Counted from the first letter of the stretch, positions 24,282 through 38,200 are shown. The stretch: 64,000 bases of DNA from Luscinia megarhynchos (GCA_034336665.1 JAPFBE010000002.1:30793406-30857405), one strand, 5' to 3'. Notes: a model not told the origin generated them from the letters alone. Numbers and translations: made by a program.

Positions 24282-27200
24282 AGAAGGAACTGTAACATAG
24301 ACAGCCACATCTTCTGTTGAAATCCAGGACTACAAGGGCTGTTCCCATTACCTGCAAGTATACCTAGCTTTATGTGGGTTGTAAGAATACATTAACAAAG
24401 AAATTATTTTAGTTGTTTAAGAGAGCAGAAGGCTGATGAGAAGGAATGGTAATTTCCTTCTCTCACCAGCTTTTTCTACACTGAGAAGAGGTATAACCAC
24501 AAAGTTAGTAGTAGCTCTCACAGAAGGAGCATCAAAGGGAAGAATGCTCATGTGACAGCACACAAATCTCTAGCATTAACAAAGAGAAACAAAGCTTGTA
24601 AAATATTAAGCCTTAGCATTTGAGCCAGATGTTGTAAGATTAATTGTCCTTATGGATCCTTTTTCTAAGGTTGTACAAGCTAAGTGTACAGTATTTTGTG
24701 CAGCTAACAGTTTGAGTTCAGTGCACACAGTCCAGTGGTTACATAGGGTTAGCCTGGTCCTGCCGAATACAATCACACATTCAAAAAAAAAGATCAAATG
24801 CCTTGAAGTAGATCACTTGGAGATAAACAGTATTAAAATGGAAGCACATCTGCCAAGTATCAGCTGTCAAAGCCCTGCAGCTATCTGAAACCAATCAAGT
24901 GTTAGAATAATCCGTTGTAGTGCACTTCATCTTTATGTCTTTGTAATCATCCAGCCAATTTCATGAGCTACATGGTAAAGCATACGTGTATGTTTGTGAT
25001 TATAATAATGCTTTAGGTGAAATCAGAATTAAAGAATGAACACTTAATCTTCAGCTATGAATTTCAGCACCTCATTTGTTCATTATTTCCTGATTTCCCA
25101 TCAATTCGTGATTGCCTATGGCAGTTGAAAACATTTATTCATTCTGTATCTGGCTGAAAATAAAGAAAACTTGATGAAAATGGTCTGAACCTCTTAAGCA
25201 AGTATATACAAGACCTAAATGATTCCGACATATGCATTGTTGCACATTTGTCCTTTAAAAATGTTTGTGTGAGACTCTTTGCAGAAGAGTTGGACAAACT
25301 TATTGCTAAGGTCCAAAGTCAATTTTTAGCTCACCTAGTTGTTGGATCTGCTGTGTTTGTGAGGGGGCTGCATAAGTTAGATATATCCTCTGTCATGGTC
25401 ACTGAATAAAGCTGAAAGCATTCTCTGTTGGTTATAGAGCAGATTGATAATGAGAACTGGAAGGCTGTCAGAGCTGGAAGACAGCCCATGTGACATAAGA
25501 AAGGCCACTTCATGGCACCTTTTTTCTTCTACTTCTTGCCTCCTTCATCCATCATCATATTATTTGGATACTTCATAGAGCAGAATACAGAAAAATGGCT
25601 TTTCATATAAACTAGATCTAGCTTGTTTAGGTATTCATAGAGCACTAGAGAACTATGCTGTACCCACTAATTGCCTTTCATATGGTTCTAAAGACAGAGT
25701 TTCATGCTGTTAGTTTTTCAAGTGGAGCAGAATTCTGATAGGGTAGAGGAGATACTGGAGAAAAGTTAAAATGTCAAGTCTAGGCCATGGCCATCAGGAC
25801 ATTATAGATATTACTGGAGTTCAAGAATCTACTTACTAAATATCATTAGTTAAAACTCTAACTTTTGCCCTTGGTTTTCTGGTTTTCAGCGTAATCACTA
25901 ACTTCTGTGTATGGATTTGTCTACTTTACCAGTTATGGAGAGAAAAAAATCAGGTGGAGTCTTTAAAAGTATCATGGACAGATATGACCCTATGAGTGTT
26001 CAGATATGGCTTCTCATTTACCTTAAGCCATTTAATTTCAGCCAGCTTATGTGTACTTGAATAACATGTGTTTACCTCACATAATTTTCAGAGAAATGTA
26101 AACTCTTGGTTTATAGGCGTTAAAGGATGGAGAGTCTATAAGTGCCCTTGGTAGTTTGCAGCTCTAGTGGCTACATTCCTTCATTAATATTTATATCAGA
26201 TTATTGAGAGGAAGAGTTTGCTATTGTAATGCTCTCTTGTTGTGCTTTCTGTATCAGGAGAAAACCCTAATGCCTTGACTGGGAGAAAGTTTCATGTAAT
26301 CAGAAACTCTCTCAATCTTCTTGATTAACTGATCAAAAGTAGCCTTTTAATCATATAGGTCATACAGAAGCATTTTCATCAGTTTAATTTCTATTATTCT
26401 TCACTTTTTTCTCCAGTCCTTTCAATGACCCCTTTTGAAATTGATCTCTCTAAGCAATATTTGAATATCAAGAATATTTCTGGAAGCCTTTAATTAAAAA
26501 TAGAATTTTCTCCACTATTTTTATGCTCTTTTTACATCCAAGATTTTAAAAATTTGCTCTTCCTGCCACAGCAGGATTAACTAGATAGATATTTAACCAT
26601 GACAACAAAATTTTTCTTTAACTGTTTTTCCAAGATACATTCTCCATTCTTCAGAAAAAACAATTCCTTATTGTTTAATGAATTACTCTTCTTTTGACTG
26701 TAATAAAACACATTTATACATAGGAAAGTAATCACAATTCGTCTTTACACTTGTTTTCTTCACATCTAATAATTTTGCCAATTCCAGTCATCATCAAGCT
26801 TTATGAAGTCATTGTAATTCTTTCTTCCAGCTCATTGGTGAAAATAGTGTTAGCTGTCCTACATACTGTCCCCATTTACTACAGAAGATGTCAGCCATTT
26901 CTCTACATGTGCTCTGATTCTGCCCAGTCCTATTTTCTATCTGAAAATATTATGCAGAATGGCATTGTAAACTGTATCTACCATTAATTTTAAAAAGTGA
27001 ACCTTTAGATTTAGAAAGGCAATCAAATTGATTTGATAATAACTACTCTTGGTAAACTGTTATTGACTGACATTTAGGACCAGCTCTTGGACACTGCAAA
27101 GAAAAAATGCCTTAATTGTCCCACCAATTGATTCAGCAAGTGGAAGAATAATAGGTAGACTAAAGCAAAAATTTTAAAAATACTTTCATAAAGTTATTTC

Positions 27201-27360
27201 TCTTGACTCTTGCTCTAGAACCCTCTACAAAATTTCAGCTTCTGTGGTTGTTACTCAGGCATGATTTATTTAGAAATTTATGCTCAGAATAATATACTTC
27301 TTTTTTCTTGACCAGAGTTCTCTAAAGCAATTTTCAGTTTGAGCCAAGATACAGTCTGAT

Positions 27361-27387
27361 AGCTGGACTACAGCTGGACTACAGCTG
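27361..27387. repeat. Tandem duplication of an 11-base unit
   Basis: The unit AGCTGGACTAC is present twice in direct succession and followed by a partial third copy (AGCTG). It looks like a small replication-slippage duplication. Confidence 0.85.
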
Positions 27388-30300
27388 TGTGATGTGAACA
27401 AAGTAGCTACATCATCTAGTATTCACTGGATTCTTGAAAATAAGCAAGACTACCTAATAGTACCTAAATATTCATGCATAGTCCAGCAGTCAGTATGTTT
27501 GCAATTATTGCCTTACTAGAACACAGGTTTGAATATAAGTTACTAAGTAGACTGTGTGACTTAAATTTCATAGTGAATCTCATCACTTTCTAAGTGCAAA
27601 TTGTGCAAAAGATTAACCTTGACATTTTTAAAATTCATTGAGACAGAAGGGTTTTGGAATCAGCATTTGAGATCATGGGCAAATGAACCGGTATTAGAAT
27701 TTTTGTAATTGCCCTCCACATGCTTTGTAAGGTATTTCATTTGCTATCTGTTGTAAATAACTCACCATTCTTTTTATAAGATCCTGGAATAAATTAACCT
27801 ATTAACTCAATGGAGGGTTTTCTGTATTACATTTTTGTTTCCATTAAAAACTCACAATATTCTCTTTTCCATTATTGAAATTGTTGTTTGGACTGTATAA
27901 TATATTAGATTCTCACATTTGAATCACAGCAGTGTTAAGATTACTTTTCAGTTGAGACAAATCTGTTTCTGTAGCTTTTAATATGCCTGCAGGTGTGCAG
28001 GATATTCAAAATGTTTGTGGCAGTATCCAGTTCTGAGGGGAAAGGGGAACAGCTTGCCCTTTGGCTTTCATTCTCTCTTTTTTTTAACCATCAGACATAG
28101 TATCAGGAAACCATACTTTCTACACCAGGCTTGACAGAGAGACAGCAGTGAGTTCAGCAGTTCCTACCACCTGTAGTAGTGTTCACTGGTGGCTGAGTTA
28201 CACTTGAGAATCACTTGTGAAGGGCTCACCCTAAGCAGGCTCTCCTTACTTGACTGCCCCATTCAGGGGTTCAGCTGAGGAGATGTAGGTAGGAGCCATA
28301 TGGCCTGGATTACCTCACAGTGTAAGATCTAGAGATGAAAGGGTGCAGGGACTCTTCTGGGAGCCTGCTGATGGGTGGATGATCCCTCAAACAGTAAATA
28401 CAAAGATTTGCTTGTCTTTGCCAAGTCTGGTGAATGATGCTGTATTGGATATTAACAGTTGTTACTTCCATTTATAATAAAACTAAGACCTTTTTGTTTT
28501 CCTTTTTCAATTAAGTTCTTTTGTCCAGCATAAAGAAATAGCATCACAATTCTGTCAATTTTACAGGATGAGGTGCCATTCTTATTTTTATGTGAAATTA
28601 TTCAAAACACTTACAGAACTACAAGCACGTAGATAATGCATGTATAAATGTTATAATTCTAGCAAAAATACAATATGAAAATTAAAGTATTTATGCTTGC
28701 ATATAGTTCACATTGCTGGGAGCTCTACATGTAATCACTTTCATTTTTCCTGGCAAATGTGCTCGTAAGGAAGAACAATACAGCATCACAGCACTTTGCA
28801 ACACTCAGTGGTGATTAGGCTGATTAAGTTATATGGTACTCACAATGAGTAATTTAAAACTATGTAATATTCAGAGACAGGAGCAGGAGAAAACAGCTCC
28901 CTTCATTTCATAAATGCTTACTGTTAACTGTCCAGTGAATGGCCTTTTGCCTTTGTCAAACAGCATGCTTCTTTTATGTGCCAATTTTGTGACTTTATGA
29001 ATGTGCCATACAGTGAGAACGTATCTCACTGTTCTGTAGCTTTAAGGAAACACTTCTGAACACTGGCAGAGTTTGGCTCCTTTGCTTCAAAGTTTTGATC
29101 TACTTCAGGCATCTTCTAGGAGTTTGTTCTCTCTAGCTAATAAGGAAGTATAAGATTCATACTGTGTTCACAGTTGCCTGTTGAAACAATTATTTCCAAT
29201 ACAAATTTTTAGCTTAATCTTTTACTCCAGGGAGTGACAGCCAAGGAGAAACACAAGTTCTGTAGAGCAAGTAAAATGCAATAGCTTCAGCTATTAAATA
29301 AAAATGTTACAGATTTTTGCAGCTGGAGCTTAAGAAATATTGGGTAGTAAGTAATGTTATCCAAAATATATTCCCGTGATGTTTCCATTTAGAAACATTT
29401 CTTCTATCTATGTATATTATTCTCCACTTGATTATGCATTTCCCATTTTTTTAGCCAAAATTCTCTTTGGCCTTCTCATAATGATTGCACTATAAAATGC
29501 CTTCAGATATTTTAAAAATAAAATATCTTTCAATAACCAGTTATATTATTTACTATCTATAGATCTCTGCAGAAGAAGCTTTCTTTTCTCTCAAGTTAAC
29601 TCTGGAGCTACTTATTCTATCCTTATTCTTTCATTTCTTGCAGGAGAACCATCATCATTACTAAACATTTATGTACAGCTGTGCATGCACTATCATAATG
29701 ATTTGACAATATTTTGCAAGCGAGAGAAAGTCAGTAGTTTGCATCTTCAGTAGCTTTATCCAGACTTCTTAGAGATGCCTTTCTAGCAGCAATACTTACT
29801 GTGTACTGCTCAGATTTTGCCCTTTGTTATTTGATACACCTACAAACTCAGAATTTTGCATAGATGGTACTTGCTGTAAGTGCCTCTGATTTCTCTTAAT
29901 GCATTACAAATATTCAGAAACAAGTGAAATATATTCACTTCATAGGAAAGACTAAAATGCCCTGAATATTCAGGTACTAATTTTTAGGCCTATTTTCAAG
30001 AATACATGTTAGGATATCATATTATACAGATAGTGATCATCTCCAGGCCTGCCTTGTACTGCACTAAGACTGATAACCAAGCTGTCTTTCTTTAGCTATT
30101 ATTGGTTTTGTCTGTGGAAAGATTGAACTGAAGCTACCCACTCAATTTTAATCCACAGACCACCAGCTAGCTGGGGATGCAGCCTTTCAATTTGGATTCC
30201 AATTTAGACAATAAAAAAAGATCCTTATCCTGTCATCTGCCTGTGCCCTGCTGAGTGCACTAGAAGAACATAGCTATAAAAAATCTGGCAGTTTAGAGGT

Positions 30301-31617
30301 GTAGTCCTGGTAGATGTTTATTCAGTTCTGAGATTTAGAACCCAATAATGTAATATTTTGGTTCTTTTGAATGATAAGCTAGTTTGCCTCAGAGTTGTGA
30401 TTTTTTTTCCTATACTGATATAACTCATATGTAAAAGAGACTATTTAGCAGCAACCTCTGTTCTAATTAGAAGGAGTATTGTTGTCACACTTCTCATGGA
30501 AGAAAAGATTTCTAATAGTTCAAGTGTCAGGTAATGATAATTTTAACTGAAATCAACATTGGCAGAAAATCTGGACAAGGTTTTCATTTTCCATGTCTAT
30601 CTGATTTGAACAGATTATTTCTTAATACATCACAGAAATCTGGAATTTAAAAATAGTTTGCTGTGCAGGGATTAGAATGATCATAATTTTTTTTAAACTT
30701 TTCAGAGTGGAGACCATCTGTCTATTAATTTTTTTTCCCCCAAGTACTAAATGTAATTATTTTGTAGTATCACATACCTTCATATTTAATCATTCCACTT
30801 TTATGGAAAGTTTTATTTTTAACTCATCTTAAGGTTATACAAACACATCTTTTCCCAACTCAGTCTGGATTGAATGTTAACCTGTAGCTCATGGCTTAAA
30901 TGTTTTTCTTGCTTGGCCAAGGTGCATCCTCAGTTCAAAAAACCATATCTGTTTTTTTGTACACATCTCAATTTAAATATTTGCAGAATGCAGTTAGCAC
31001 AAAATTGACATTTATCATGAGACTGTTCTTGAAATATAAGATTTACTGAGCAATTTAGATGTGGGAGGAACCCAGCTTTCATCCTGGATGCATGATGTTC
31101 TGAAAATAGAAGTGGTATTTCCGATGCTTGCTTATGATCCAGCTAAGTTGATATGTGCTGGCAAGGGGTTTTGGGAGCTGCAAACACTTATGTTCAGGAT
31201 GTCTTTTCAGTTTTAAATCAAATCTCAGTTTCTTCCCATTAGATGATGGGACAATAATCCATTTGAGTTCTGAAACTTCAAAGAAGCTGAGTTCCAGGAC
31301 AGTGGGGTTCTGCTAAGATTATTTTAAAAAAGTTGTTTGTGGTTGTACTTTCTTCTGCAAACAGGAACATTACTTTCTGTCTTCTGAAAAATGTGTCTAT
31401 GTTGTATTCAAAATACTTTTAATTTGAAAAATAATGATACAGAGTCCTCTTAATTAGGTCTCTGATTGTGACAGCAAGCAGCAGGGGAGAGGCATTACAT
31501 GACAATATTTTTTCCCATGTATGCATTGTCAAGACTAGATCAAAATGAAGCCATATGTTGTTAAGCAGAGAGTGCTGTACCTGATGGTACCATGCCTCTA
31601 TACCAAAAGCAAGTGCA

Positions 31618-31630
31618 TTTTTTTTTTTTT
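31618..31630. repeat. Poly(T) run, 13 bases
   Basis: This is a pure T tract. Read on the minus strand it would be a poly(A) run, but I found no upstream polyadenylation signal or retrocopy body beside it. Confidence 0.8.
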
Positions 31631-31750
31631 CAAATAACTCCTTGTGATGTACAGCCAGGTACATGTTGGGTGGGTCAGACAGTACTTCAGCTTCAGCCAG
31701 GGGAGCCACTGTGGTTAAGGGCTGGGAGCTGCACTTCAAGTTCACACTTT

Positions 31751-31770
31751 ACTTTCTCAACAGAGAAAGT
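31751..31770. other. Perfect inverted repeat, 8-base arms
   Basis: ACTTTCTC (31751-31758) and GAGAAAGT (31763-31770) are exact reverse complements around the loop AACA. A third related copy, ACTTTCTCTG, follows within ten bases. The structure is too small for a known RNA class. Confidence 0.7.
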
Positions 31771-32059
31771 TCATACTTTCTCTGTGGGGCACATGGCCAC
31801 AAAGTTGCACGGAAAGGTTGAAGACGATATTTTAGCATTTTTGTTAGTTTATTTAATTTGCAGTTTTCAGCATGCCTGTGTTTAAATTCTGGTTTATAAT
31901 TTATCTTGGTGACATCGTTTTAGGGTAATCTCAAACCTGTTTTGTTTTTTCCCTGTTCCTTTAGAAAACAGTATTTTTAAAATCACCCTGAGATCCCAAT
32001 ATGCTCCATCTTTTTGATACTCTGATATAAAACCAGTGAACAGTCAAGACTGCAAGGCA

Positions 32060-32850
32060 CCTGTGGAAGTGCCTGGTGCCAGCTCAAAGCAGTCAACTAG
32101 AGCAGGTTGCATCCACAACCTCTTGGGACCAATCTGTTTTAGTTACTAACTTTAATCAACTTTCCTCATGTTTAAATGGATTTTCTTCTTTTAATTTGGG
32201 CTCATTGCCACTTGTCCTCTTACTCACTACCCCTGAGAGGCCTGGTTATTCTTTGCTCCCTTCCATCAGTTCTTACACAGATTGCTAAGATCCCTCCAAG
32301 CCTTTCCTTCTGGAAGCCTTCGCAGCTCTCTCAGCCTTCCTTGCACAGCTGAGACCCAAGTGCAGTTGTCATCTTTGTGGTCCCTCACTGGGCTGACTCC
32401 GTGTCTGTGTATCTTATGTCCCCAGGAGCCAAGAACTGCCCACTGTGCACAATGTGTGGCCTCACCCATGCTGAGCAGAAGGGAAGGATCACCTCCCTCA
32501 GATCACTGGCAATCATTTTCTTCATACAGCTCTGGGTCCTGTTGGCCACCTTTTACTGCAAGGTCACACTGTTGGTTTATGTGCTGCTTATTACCCAAAC
32601 GGACTTCTCTGCAAAGATTCTTACTAGATGGTTAGATCCCAGCCTACACTGGTGAGACTGTCCCTTCTTGGTCCCTTGTTGAACTTTGTGAGGTTTCTGT
32701 CAGTCCATTTCTTCAGTCTGTTGAGATCTCTCTGAATGGCAACTCGATCCCCTGGTCTCTACACTTCTTACAATTTAGCATCATCTCTAAACTTTCTGAG
32801 GCTGCACTCTGTCTTATTATCTACACAGTTAAATTATGATGCTCAAAATG
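32060..32850 (-). mobile_element. CR1 LINE fragment, older copy, antisense
   Basis: On the + strand I see CR1 landmarks in degraded form: 'aactagagcaggttgc' joined directly to 'atccacaacctcttggg' (a small deletion relative to the usual CR1), then 'ttgccacttgtcctctt', 'gctctctcagccttcc', 'catctttgtggtccctc' and 'ggatcacctccctcagatc'. Beyond these come 'ttgttgaactttgtgagg' and a tail of more internal ORF2 sequence to about 32850. The minus-strand protein in this region is broken by stops and frameshifts. Divergence is clearly higher than in the 838-1845 copy, so it is probably an older insertion. Ends are approximate. Confidence 0.88.
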
Positions 32851-34653
32851 CTCATCTGCACACTGATATAATTCATGTGGTGTTTTCATCCAGCTGCCTT
32901 TCCCTTGAATTGATGAAGAGAGGCAGTATATGTTAGGGAGTAGATGTGCTGTACACAAACAACAAAAAAACACTTCTTAATTTCCTGTAGCCTCACACGG
33001 GGCTACAAAACAACAGTTCAGATGTAAAGGATATTTGAATTGAAAAATTAGGTGAGTCTAGTTATAAATACTATAGAAATGCAGGATTTTCAGATGCAAG
33101 GCCTCATTTTGACTTTATTTTGAGCACCGAATGTATTAATTTTGGGACTGGCTCCCTGAAAGGGAAATAACCTCTAGCACGTGTTTCTGATTTTCACTAT
33201 ATACCTGTTCTACCTCTTACATATAATGTCTCCTAAATTTACTGTTATCTATAGTTGATGCTGAAGTACATAGCTCTTTCTGTTTAAGTGTCTTTTTATG
33301 TATTGCTGTATCAAATTTTTAGGACATAATAACATCATAAAATTACTGCTGCAGTATCTAATCTGTATTCTACATATATCTATACACAGTAGTTCACAAT
33401 TTCAAAGTTCATACTTAAAAGACAATAAAAACATATTTAATAACTGTCTCCCTGGAAATACATTATTTTTACCAGGAGTATTGGTTTATTGGTTATTCAT
33501 TTAAGTAGACTCTATTTAAATGTTTCTGTAGTTTTGTTAAGGCTACATAGTTCTTGGCCATAATTGTACTGACAGCTGTGGATCCAGTAATCCATTTGTA
33601 TAAAAATCAAAGTATTACTCACAACCTTAAAGCTGAAAATTTATAAAATGGTGGAATAGAATTTAAACATGGAAGTGAGAGAAGGATAGAAAAAATATTT
33701 ATGACTGGAATATTTATAAGGTTAAATTAACTTTAAATGTGATTCACACAGTGATGTGAGGAGTGAGGGTAGCTTAATTAATTAAATAAATTAATTAATT
33801 AAACAAAAATAAACCTCTTAGCTACTGATTGGGCCATATTCTACTCTTACACAATTACTCAAATGTTTTTGCTGCTGTAAGTATGTCTAGAACTTGCTAC
33901 GTAGACAGCTAATTTGTAGAGGAAATAGTCTGACAGGTCTAGTAGCCTCTGACTTCCATAGCCACAGAGTGTGGCTGTTAAGTGCATCACCTGCTGCTGC
34001 ATGTCGTGAGTGGGACCAACAAGGTGTGCTGACCCTGGCTAGTCTGTTTGCTTGAGAAGTTCAGAGGAGTTTGTACTCCTAGGGAAGGCAGTGTTATTTG
34101 GCTATTACCATGCAGAGCATATTATCCACATTCAGTTTGTCACTTAGCCGAAAGGAAATGGAAATGCACTTGAAGTCAGTGTGATGGGCTCAGAAAAGCA
34201 TAGTGGCAATAGTGGAGTATCTGAGCTCTGGTCACCCTTGGCTGGTGGCTGTGATACAGTAAGTTAGGCACAGGTAACATACACTGCAGTGGAGCTATAT
34301 GGAATCTGACAGCTGGAGATTCCTGCTGGGGGCAGGAATTCAAAATGTAAAGTAGGATTGGGGCAATGGGGGGTATGGAGAAAGAAGGCTGAATTCAGAG
34401 CAGGTGTAATCCACATCATCATAGGGCCCAGCTTTTTATGGACTTACTCAGGTGGTTAGGGCTTACATACAATAATGAGCCAGATATCACAAATTTGTTT
34501 GGGTTAACGGAAAAGCTTGAGCATTGTGGAAGAAAGTGAAAACTACAGAATGATTGTGTGGTCAGCTGCTCCCATAAAGCTGAGTTTGCCACACACGGTA
34601 ATTATGTCAAGTGTCCTGAGCTACTAATATACTGACAAGGAATAAATTTTTAA
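32851..34653. other. Intronic sequence with a TTAA-type repeat
   Basis: No gene is seen. An interrupted (TTAA)n tract at 33774-33803 is listed separately. The remainder is AT-rich intron-like DNA. Confidence 0.45.
33774..33803. repeat. (TTAA)n low-complexity tract
   Basis: Consecutive TTAA/ATTA units with one interruption (AATAAA) span about 30 bases. TAATTA cores within it are homeodomain-like, but the tract is simple enough to be a microsatellite. Confidence 0.85.
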
Positions 34654-35240
34654 TTTTTTTTTTCCAGAATAAAGAGTTTATTCTTTGCTCAAATACACAC
34701 TTACAAAGGGCTTGAAGGAGAAAGGGGAAGGTGCCCACTTTATATCAGATAGCCATTCACTTCAGTTGATGCCACACTTTTTCTTAGCACGTTGTTCTTC
34801 TGCAACTGTGAGAAAGGTTGCCCTATCTGTCACATGCATATCTTGTGTCAGAGCTCTAAAGAGTGAATTGCCATGAAGGCAGGCTTCCAGTCATGAGTTT
34901 CAGTTTGTTTTCAGGTGATGCCACATATGTCTCATTGCCCTCGGCTGAAGAAGTTGTTGAAAGAATTTTTTCCTTTCAAATACATTTCTGAAAATGTAAC
35001 TCAGCCCTGAGAAGATGTTATCATGTCCTGCTGTTTCTGCTGTCCCAGTAATTCCAGGTTATACTTTCACAGTTTCAAAGCAAACGTGGGGATTACATTC
35101 ATCTTCTCTTTTTCCTGCCTGCAGTGCAGTTTGAGACTGGATTTTAAATGCAGCCAGACCTTCTTGCATATGATGTCCTGGTTAGGAGAACACCGACAGT
35201 AATGCCAAGCGCACTGTACAAGCCAGAACAAACCACCTGC
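34654..35240 (-). pseudogene. Candidate processed pseudogene (retrocopy), parent gene not identified
   Basis: On the minus strand the features come in mRNA order. A protein-like stretch ends with AEEQRAKKKCGIN and a TGA at 34764-34762. A 98-base 3'UTR-like segment follows, with the polyadenylation signal AATAAA at 34682-34677. Thirteen bases after the signal a genomic run of ten A residues begins (34663-34654). A genomic poly(A) run at the right distance from AATAAA is the usual mark of L1- or CR1-independent retrocopies of cellular mRNA. Going upstream the same frame is open in long pieces (about 65 codons, then 42), broken by several stops, and a neighbouring frame is also protein-like (NETYVASPENKLKLMTG), so frameshifts are likely. 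I do not recognise the parent protein, and the 5' limit is uncertain. Retroposition by CR1 machinery rarely yields such copies in birds, which makes confirmation worthwhile. The A run and signal could also be coincidence in AT-rich DNA. Confidence 0.35.
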
Positions 35241-38200
35241 TTTTTCTAAGCAGCATTGACTCTGGATTTACAGGAGTTAAATCTATGTGCCAAATCTAAG
35301 TACTGACAAGTGCAAAATATACCTGCTTCATATACTTGGAATCAAGTTGCTTTATATACCAACATTTTTAATCGAGTGCCTCTCTTGCATACTAATCTAC
35401 CTTCTTTAACTCCTACTGATCTGAGTAAAATCTGAACCTAAAATCTGCTTAGGAAGAAATAAAAGGATGCAGTAATTGTTTGCAATAAATTTATTTATTC
35501 ACTGGATAAATAGTTCTTGATATTTCAATGTGCTTGGTCTTGTCACAGGTTTCATTAATGCATATTGTAATAGGCAGGAGATGGGAGAAGGAAAAAATAA
35601 TTCTGAAGAAGAGGAAACAGAAAAAATCTAAAAAACCTTCCAAGTAACTCATGTTAAAGGTTTTCAGAAATACAGCCCTTTGAGTACAGGTGCTGGGCAG
35701 CAGCAATATTGAAGTTTTGTGCTGAAGTGGAAAGGAATTAACTGGGCAGTCAGGCCACCCATCATGTGTACAAACACCATGTGCTGTAGGAGAGTTTTCC
35801 TCATGTAGCTATACCAGGGAATCCTTGATCCTTTTTTCCTACTACTGATGATATGCTCACTCATGCACTTCGGATTTTCTGGATTCTGCCCAGCACCAGG
35901 TCAGCTCGCCCTGTGAAGAGGCAGGTGAGGGTGCTGACTGTCACACTGAGGTCACCTCTTGTCAGTGTCTCCAGCTCTGTGCCCTGCAGCTGCCTGGAGC
36001 TGACCTGGCACACAGGGGAGCCACTTGCTGATGGAGTGCAACCTGGATTCTTGTGCAGATCATTTTAATTATGTATTACTTCTTGAAAGCACTTCTGCTT
36101 CTGTAAAGAGGAATTCATAGAATATGTCAATCTTGAGAAGGCAGTCTTTACATGTAATATGGAAATTTTAAAGGTATTATGGGCTCACAGTGCTGCAAAT
36201 TTTTCTTCAGTGGTGAAAACAATGACTTCAGGAAAACAGGACAGAAAACTTTTGGCCACGGTTAGTGTGTATCACCAACATTTCACATGCAATTTTGAGT
36301 AGTATTTAGTTTTAGACAGAGGTCAAGAAGTCCAGTCTTATCTGATACCAAAGGACTGCTTTAATACATCTCAGATTCTGATCTTGCCTCATTTTCAAAC
36401 TGCCTGAATTTGCCTTGCATACTTCTGTGGAAAACTGTATTCTCTCAAGACTGACTTTCGGGCAATGCTGGGCTGTGTCTATCTTGCACAGCTTCAGTTT
36501 AACACTGCCAATTGTCTCTTGTCTGGCTCTTTTTATGTGCAATGTTCAAATCTTGTAATGTTTCCCACTTTCTTTTTGAAGCTATTAACTTGGCAGTGTC
36601 ATGTGATAATGGGGTAAATGCCCAATGGTATTCCAGATGTATTAGATCTATTTTTCCTTTTTTTTTTTACTCTGTGAAAGAAATTGTGCTCTGTGAAACC
36701 TTAATAAAATGAAGTGTATTTACTTCTTTTCCTTTTGAATTATTAGCAATATTTTAAAAACAAAAAAAAACCCACACTAGGATCTGGATACAATTTTTAA
36801 CAATTGAAGGCTAGGAATACCTCCTAGCCAACACTCATTGACCTGGCTTTGAGCAGAGGTTTTGCTTCATGACGGGGAGTAAAAATCTGTCTCTTTTCTT
36901 GACACTGGCAGCCCTGAAGCTAACTTGCAAATACTGTTTTTCCCCAAAATGGCCACAAAACCCATTGCTTTCTTAAGCAAAATTATTGTTTTAAACTCTG
37001 AGCTTTAGCATTTCTGTACTTTGAAAAATTAATTTTGTGAAGTCTAGAACAGATTTTATGTGATTCATATTCAGGGAGAAAAATAAAATAAATTGGTTCC
37101 CTTGCTTTTCATATTAGCTCTGTTTGCAGTGAGAACAGATTTAGCTTTTTGATTGGACTATTTCCAAGATGCACTGAACAAGTAATATAAAATCTCAATT
37201 TTACAATCAGCTTTTAAGCCTAGATTAAGATATTCAAAGAGAAAGAAGTTAAGAGAGTTAGCAAATGATGGCATAACTCTGTTGAGAGCCCTTCGAAATT
37301 TCATTTAGTGTAATTAGAGAAAAGAAAGCTAAAATAAATGCAAAACTGGTAACTTTTATGTATATGTAATATTTATGAACATGGAACATGGTAATTTAGA
37401 TGGGAACAAGGAGAAAAATACTACTTAGTTGCATGAGCTTTAGTGAAAACTAAGTGGGCTCTGGATCTACTAGGAATGGGAAAGAAAGAATTTTAATTAA
37501 TTGTCTTAAACAAGTGATGTTGAGGCATCCTAGAGAGGGAATTTGGCATAGTAGCCAAGAACTCAATTTTCTTATGGTTCAGTAACCTTTTGGCCAAAAC
37601 AAAGGACTTTCAAAGAATTGTATCTGCCAGTGTAAAGCTCAGCTAGTTACCTGAGATCTGTGTTTCATTTCCCTTGTCTGCTGCTTCAGCAGAGTCAGCA
37701 GAGAAAATTAGTGCTTTTATTTAACCAAATACAGTTTAACATTTGTCTGCATAATTGTGCAGACTTTATGGAAAGTACTGGATGGTCCCATGCACAGGAT
37801 GAGGATCACTGCCTGTCTTAATACTTTAAAGAGTTACAACTTTCAAATTTGAAGTGCTTTGAGGACTGCAGTAGGTAGAATTTTGTTTTACCCAAAAAAT
37901 CACTTCTCCACTATTTGCCACATTTGCATTAGAAAAAATTGCAATAAATGAGTAACAGACGGCTTTCACTACTTGTTCAATTTACTCTTTGATTTGGTCT
38001 CCCCATTTTGTGGAAGGATGGTCTTCTTGGCAGCTTAAAGGAACAATAATATGGAATTCAGGGGTATGTTTTTCTTTCTCATGAGTACTGGTAAGATTAC
38101 CAAAAACAGGCCACAAGCATTAGGAAAAAGTCTGCAATTCAGCTATAGCAATATCAACTGAATGGTAGTAGGTGCGGACTGGGAATTTTGGTACTTGCTT

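Larger units (their letters stand above)
22436..31750. other. Intronic sequence, no gene seen
   Basis: About 9.3 kb of AT-rich sequence. It contains the longest open frame of the window on the + strand, ending at 23547. Its first ATG is at 23086, giving 153 codons. It is cysteine-rich in translation but matches no family I know. A run of G residues lies at 24266-24281 and a small tandem duplication at 27361-27387. I recognised no CR1 in this stretch. Confidence 0.4.

Noticed and set aside
32282..32655. 117- and 92-codon + strand frames
   Set aside because: They are antisense to a CR1 copy and have no independent support.
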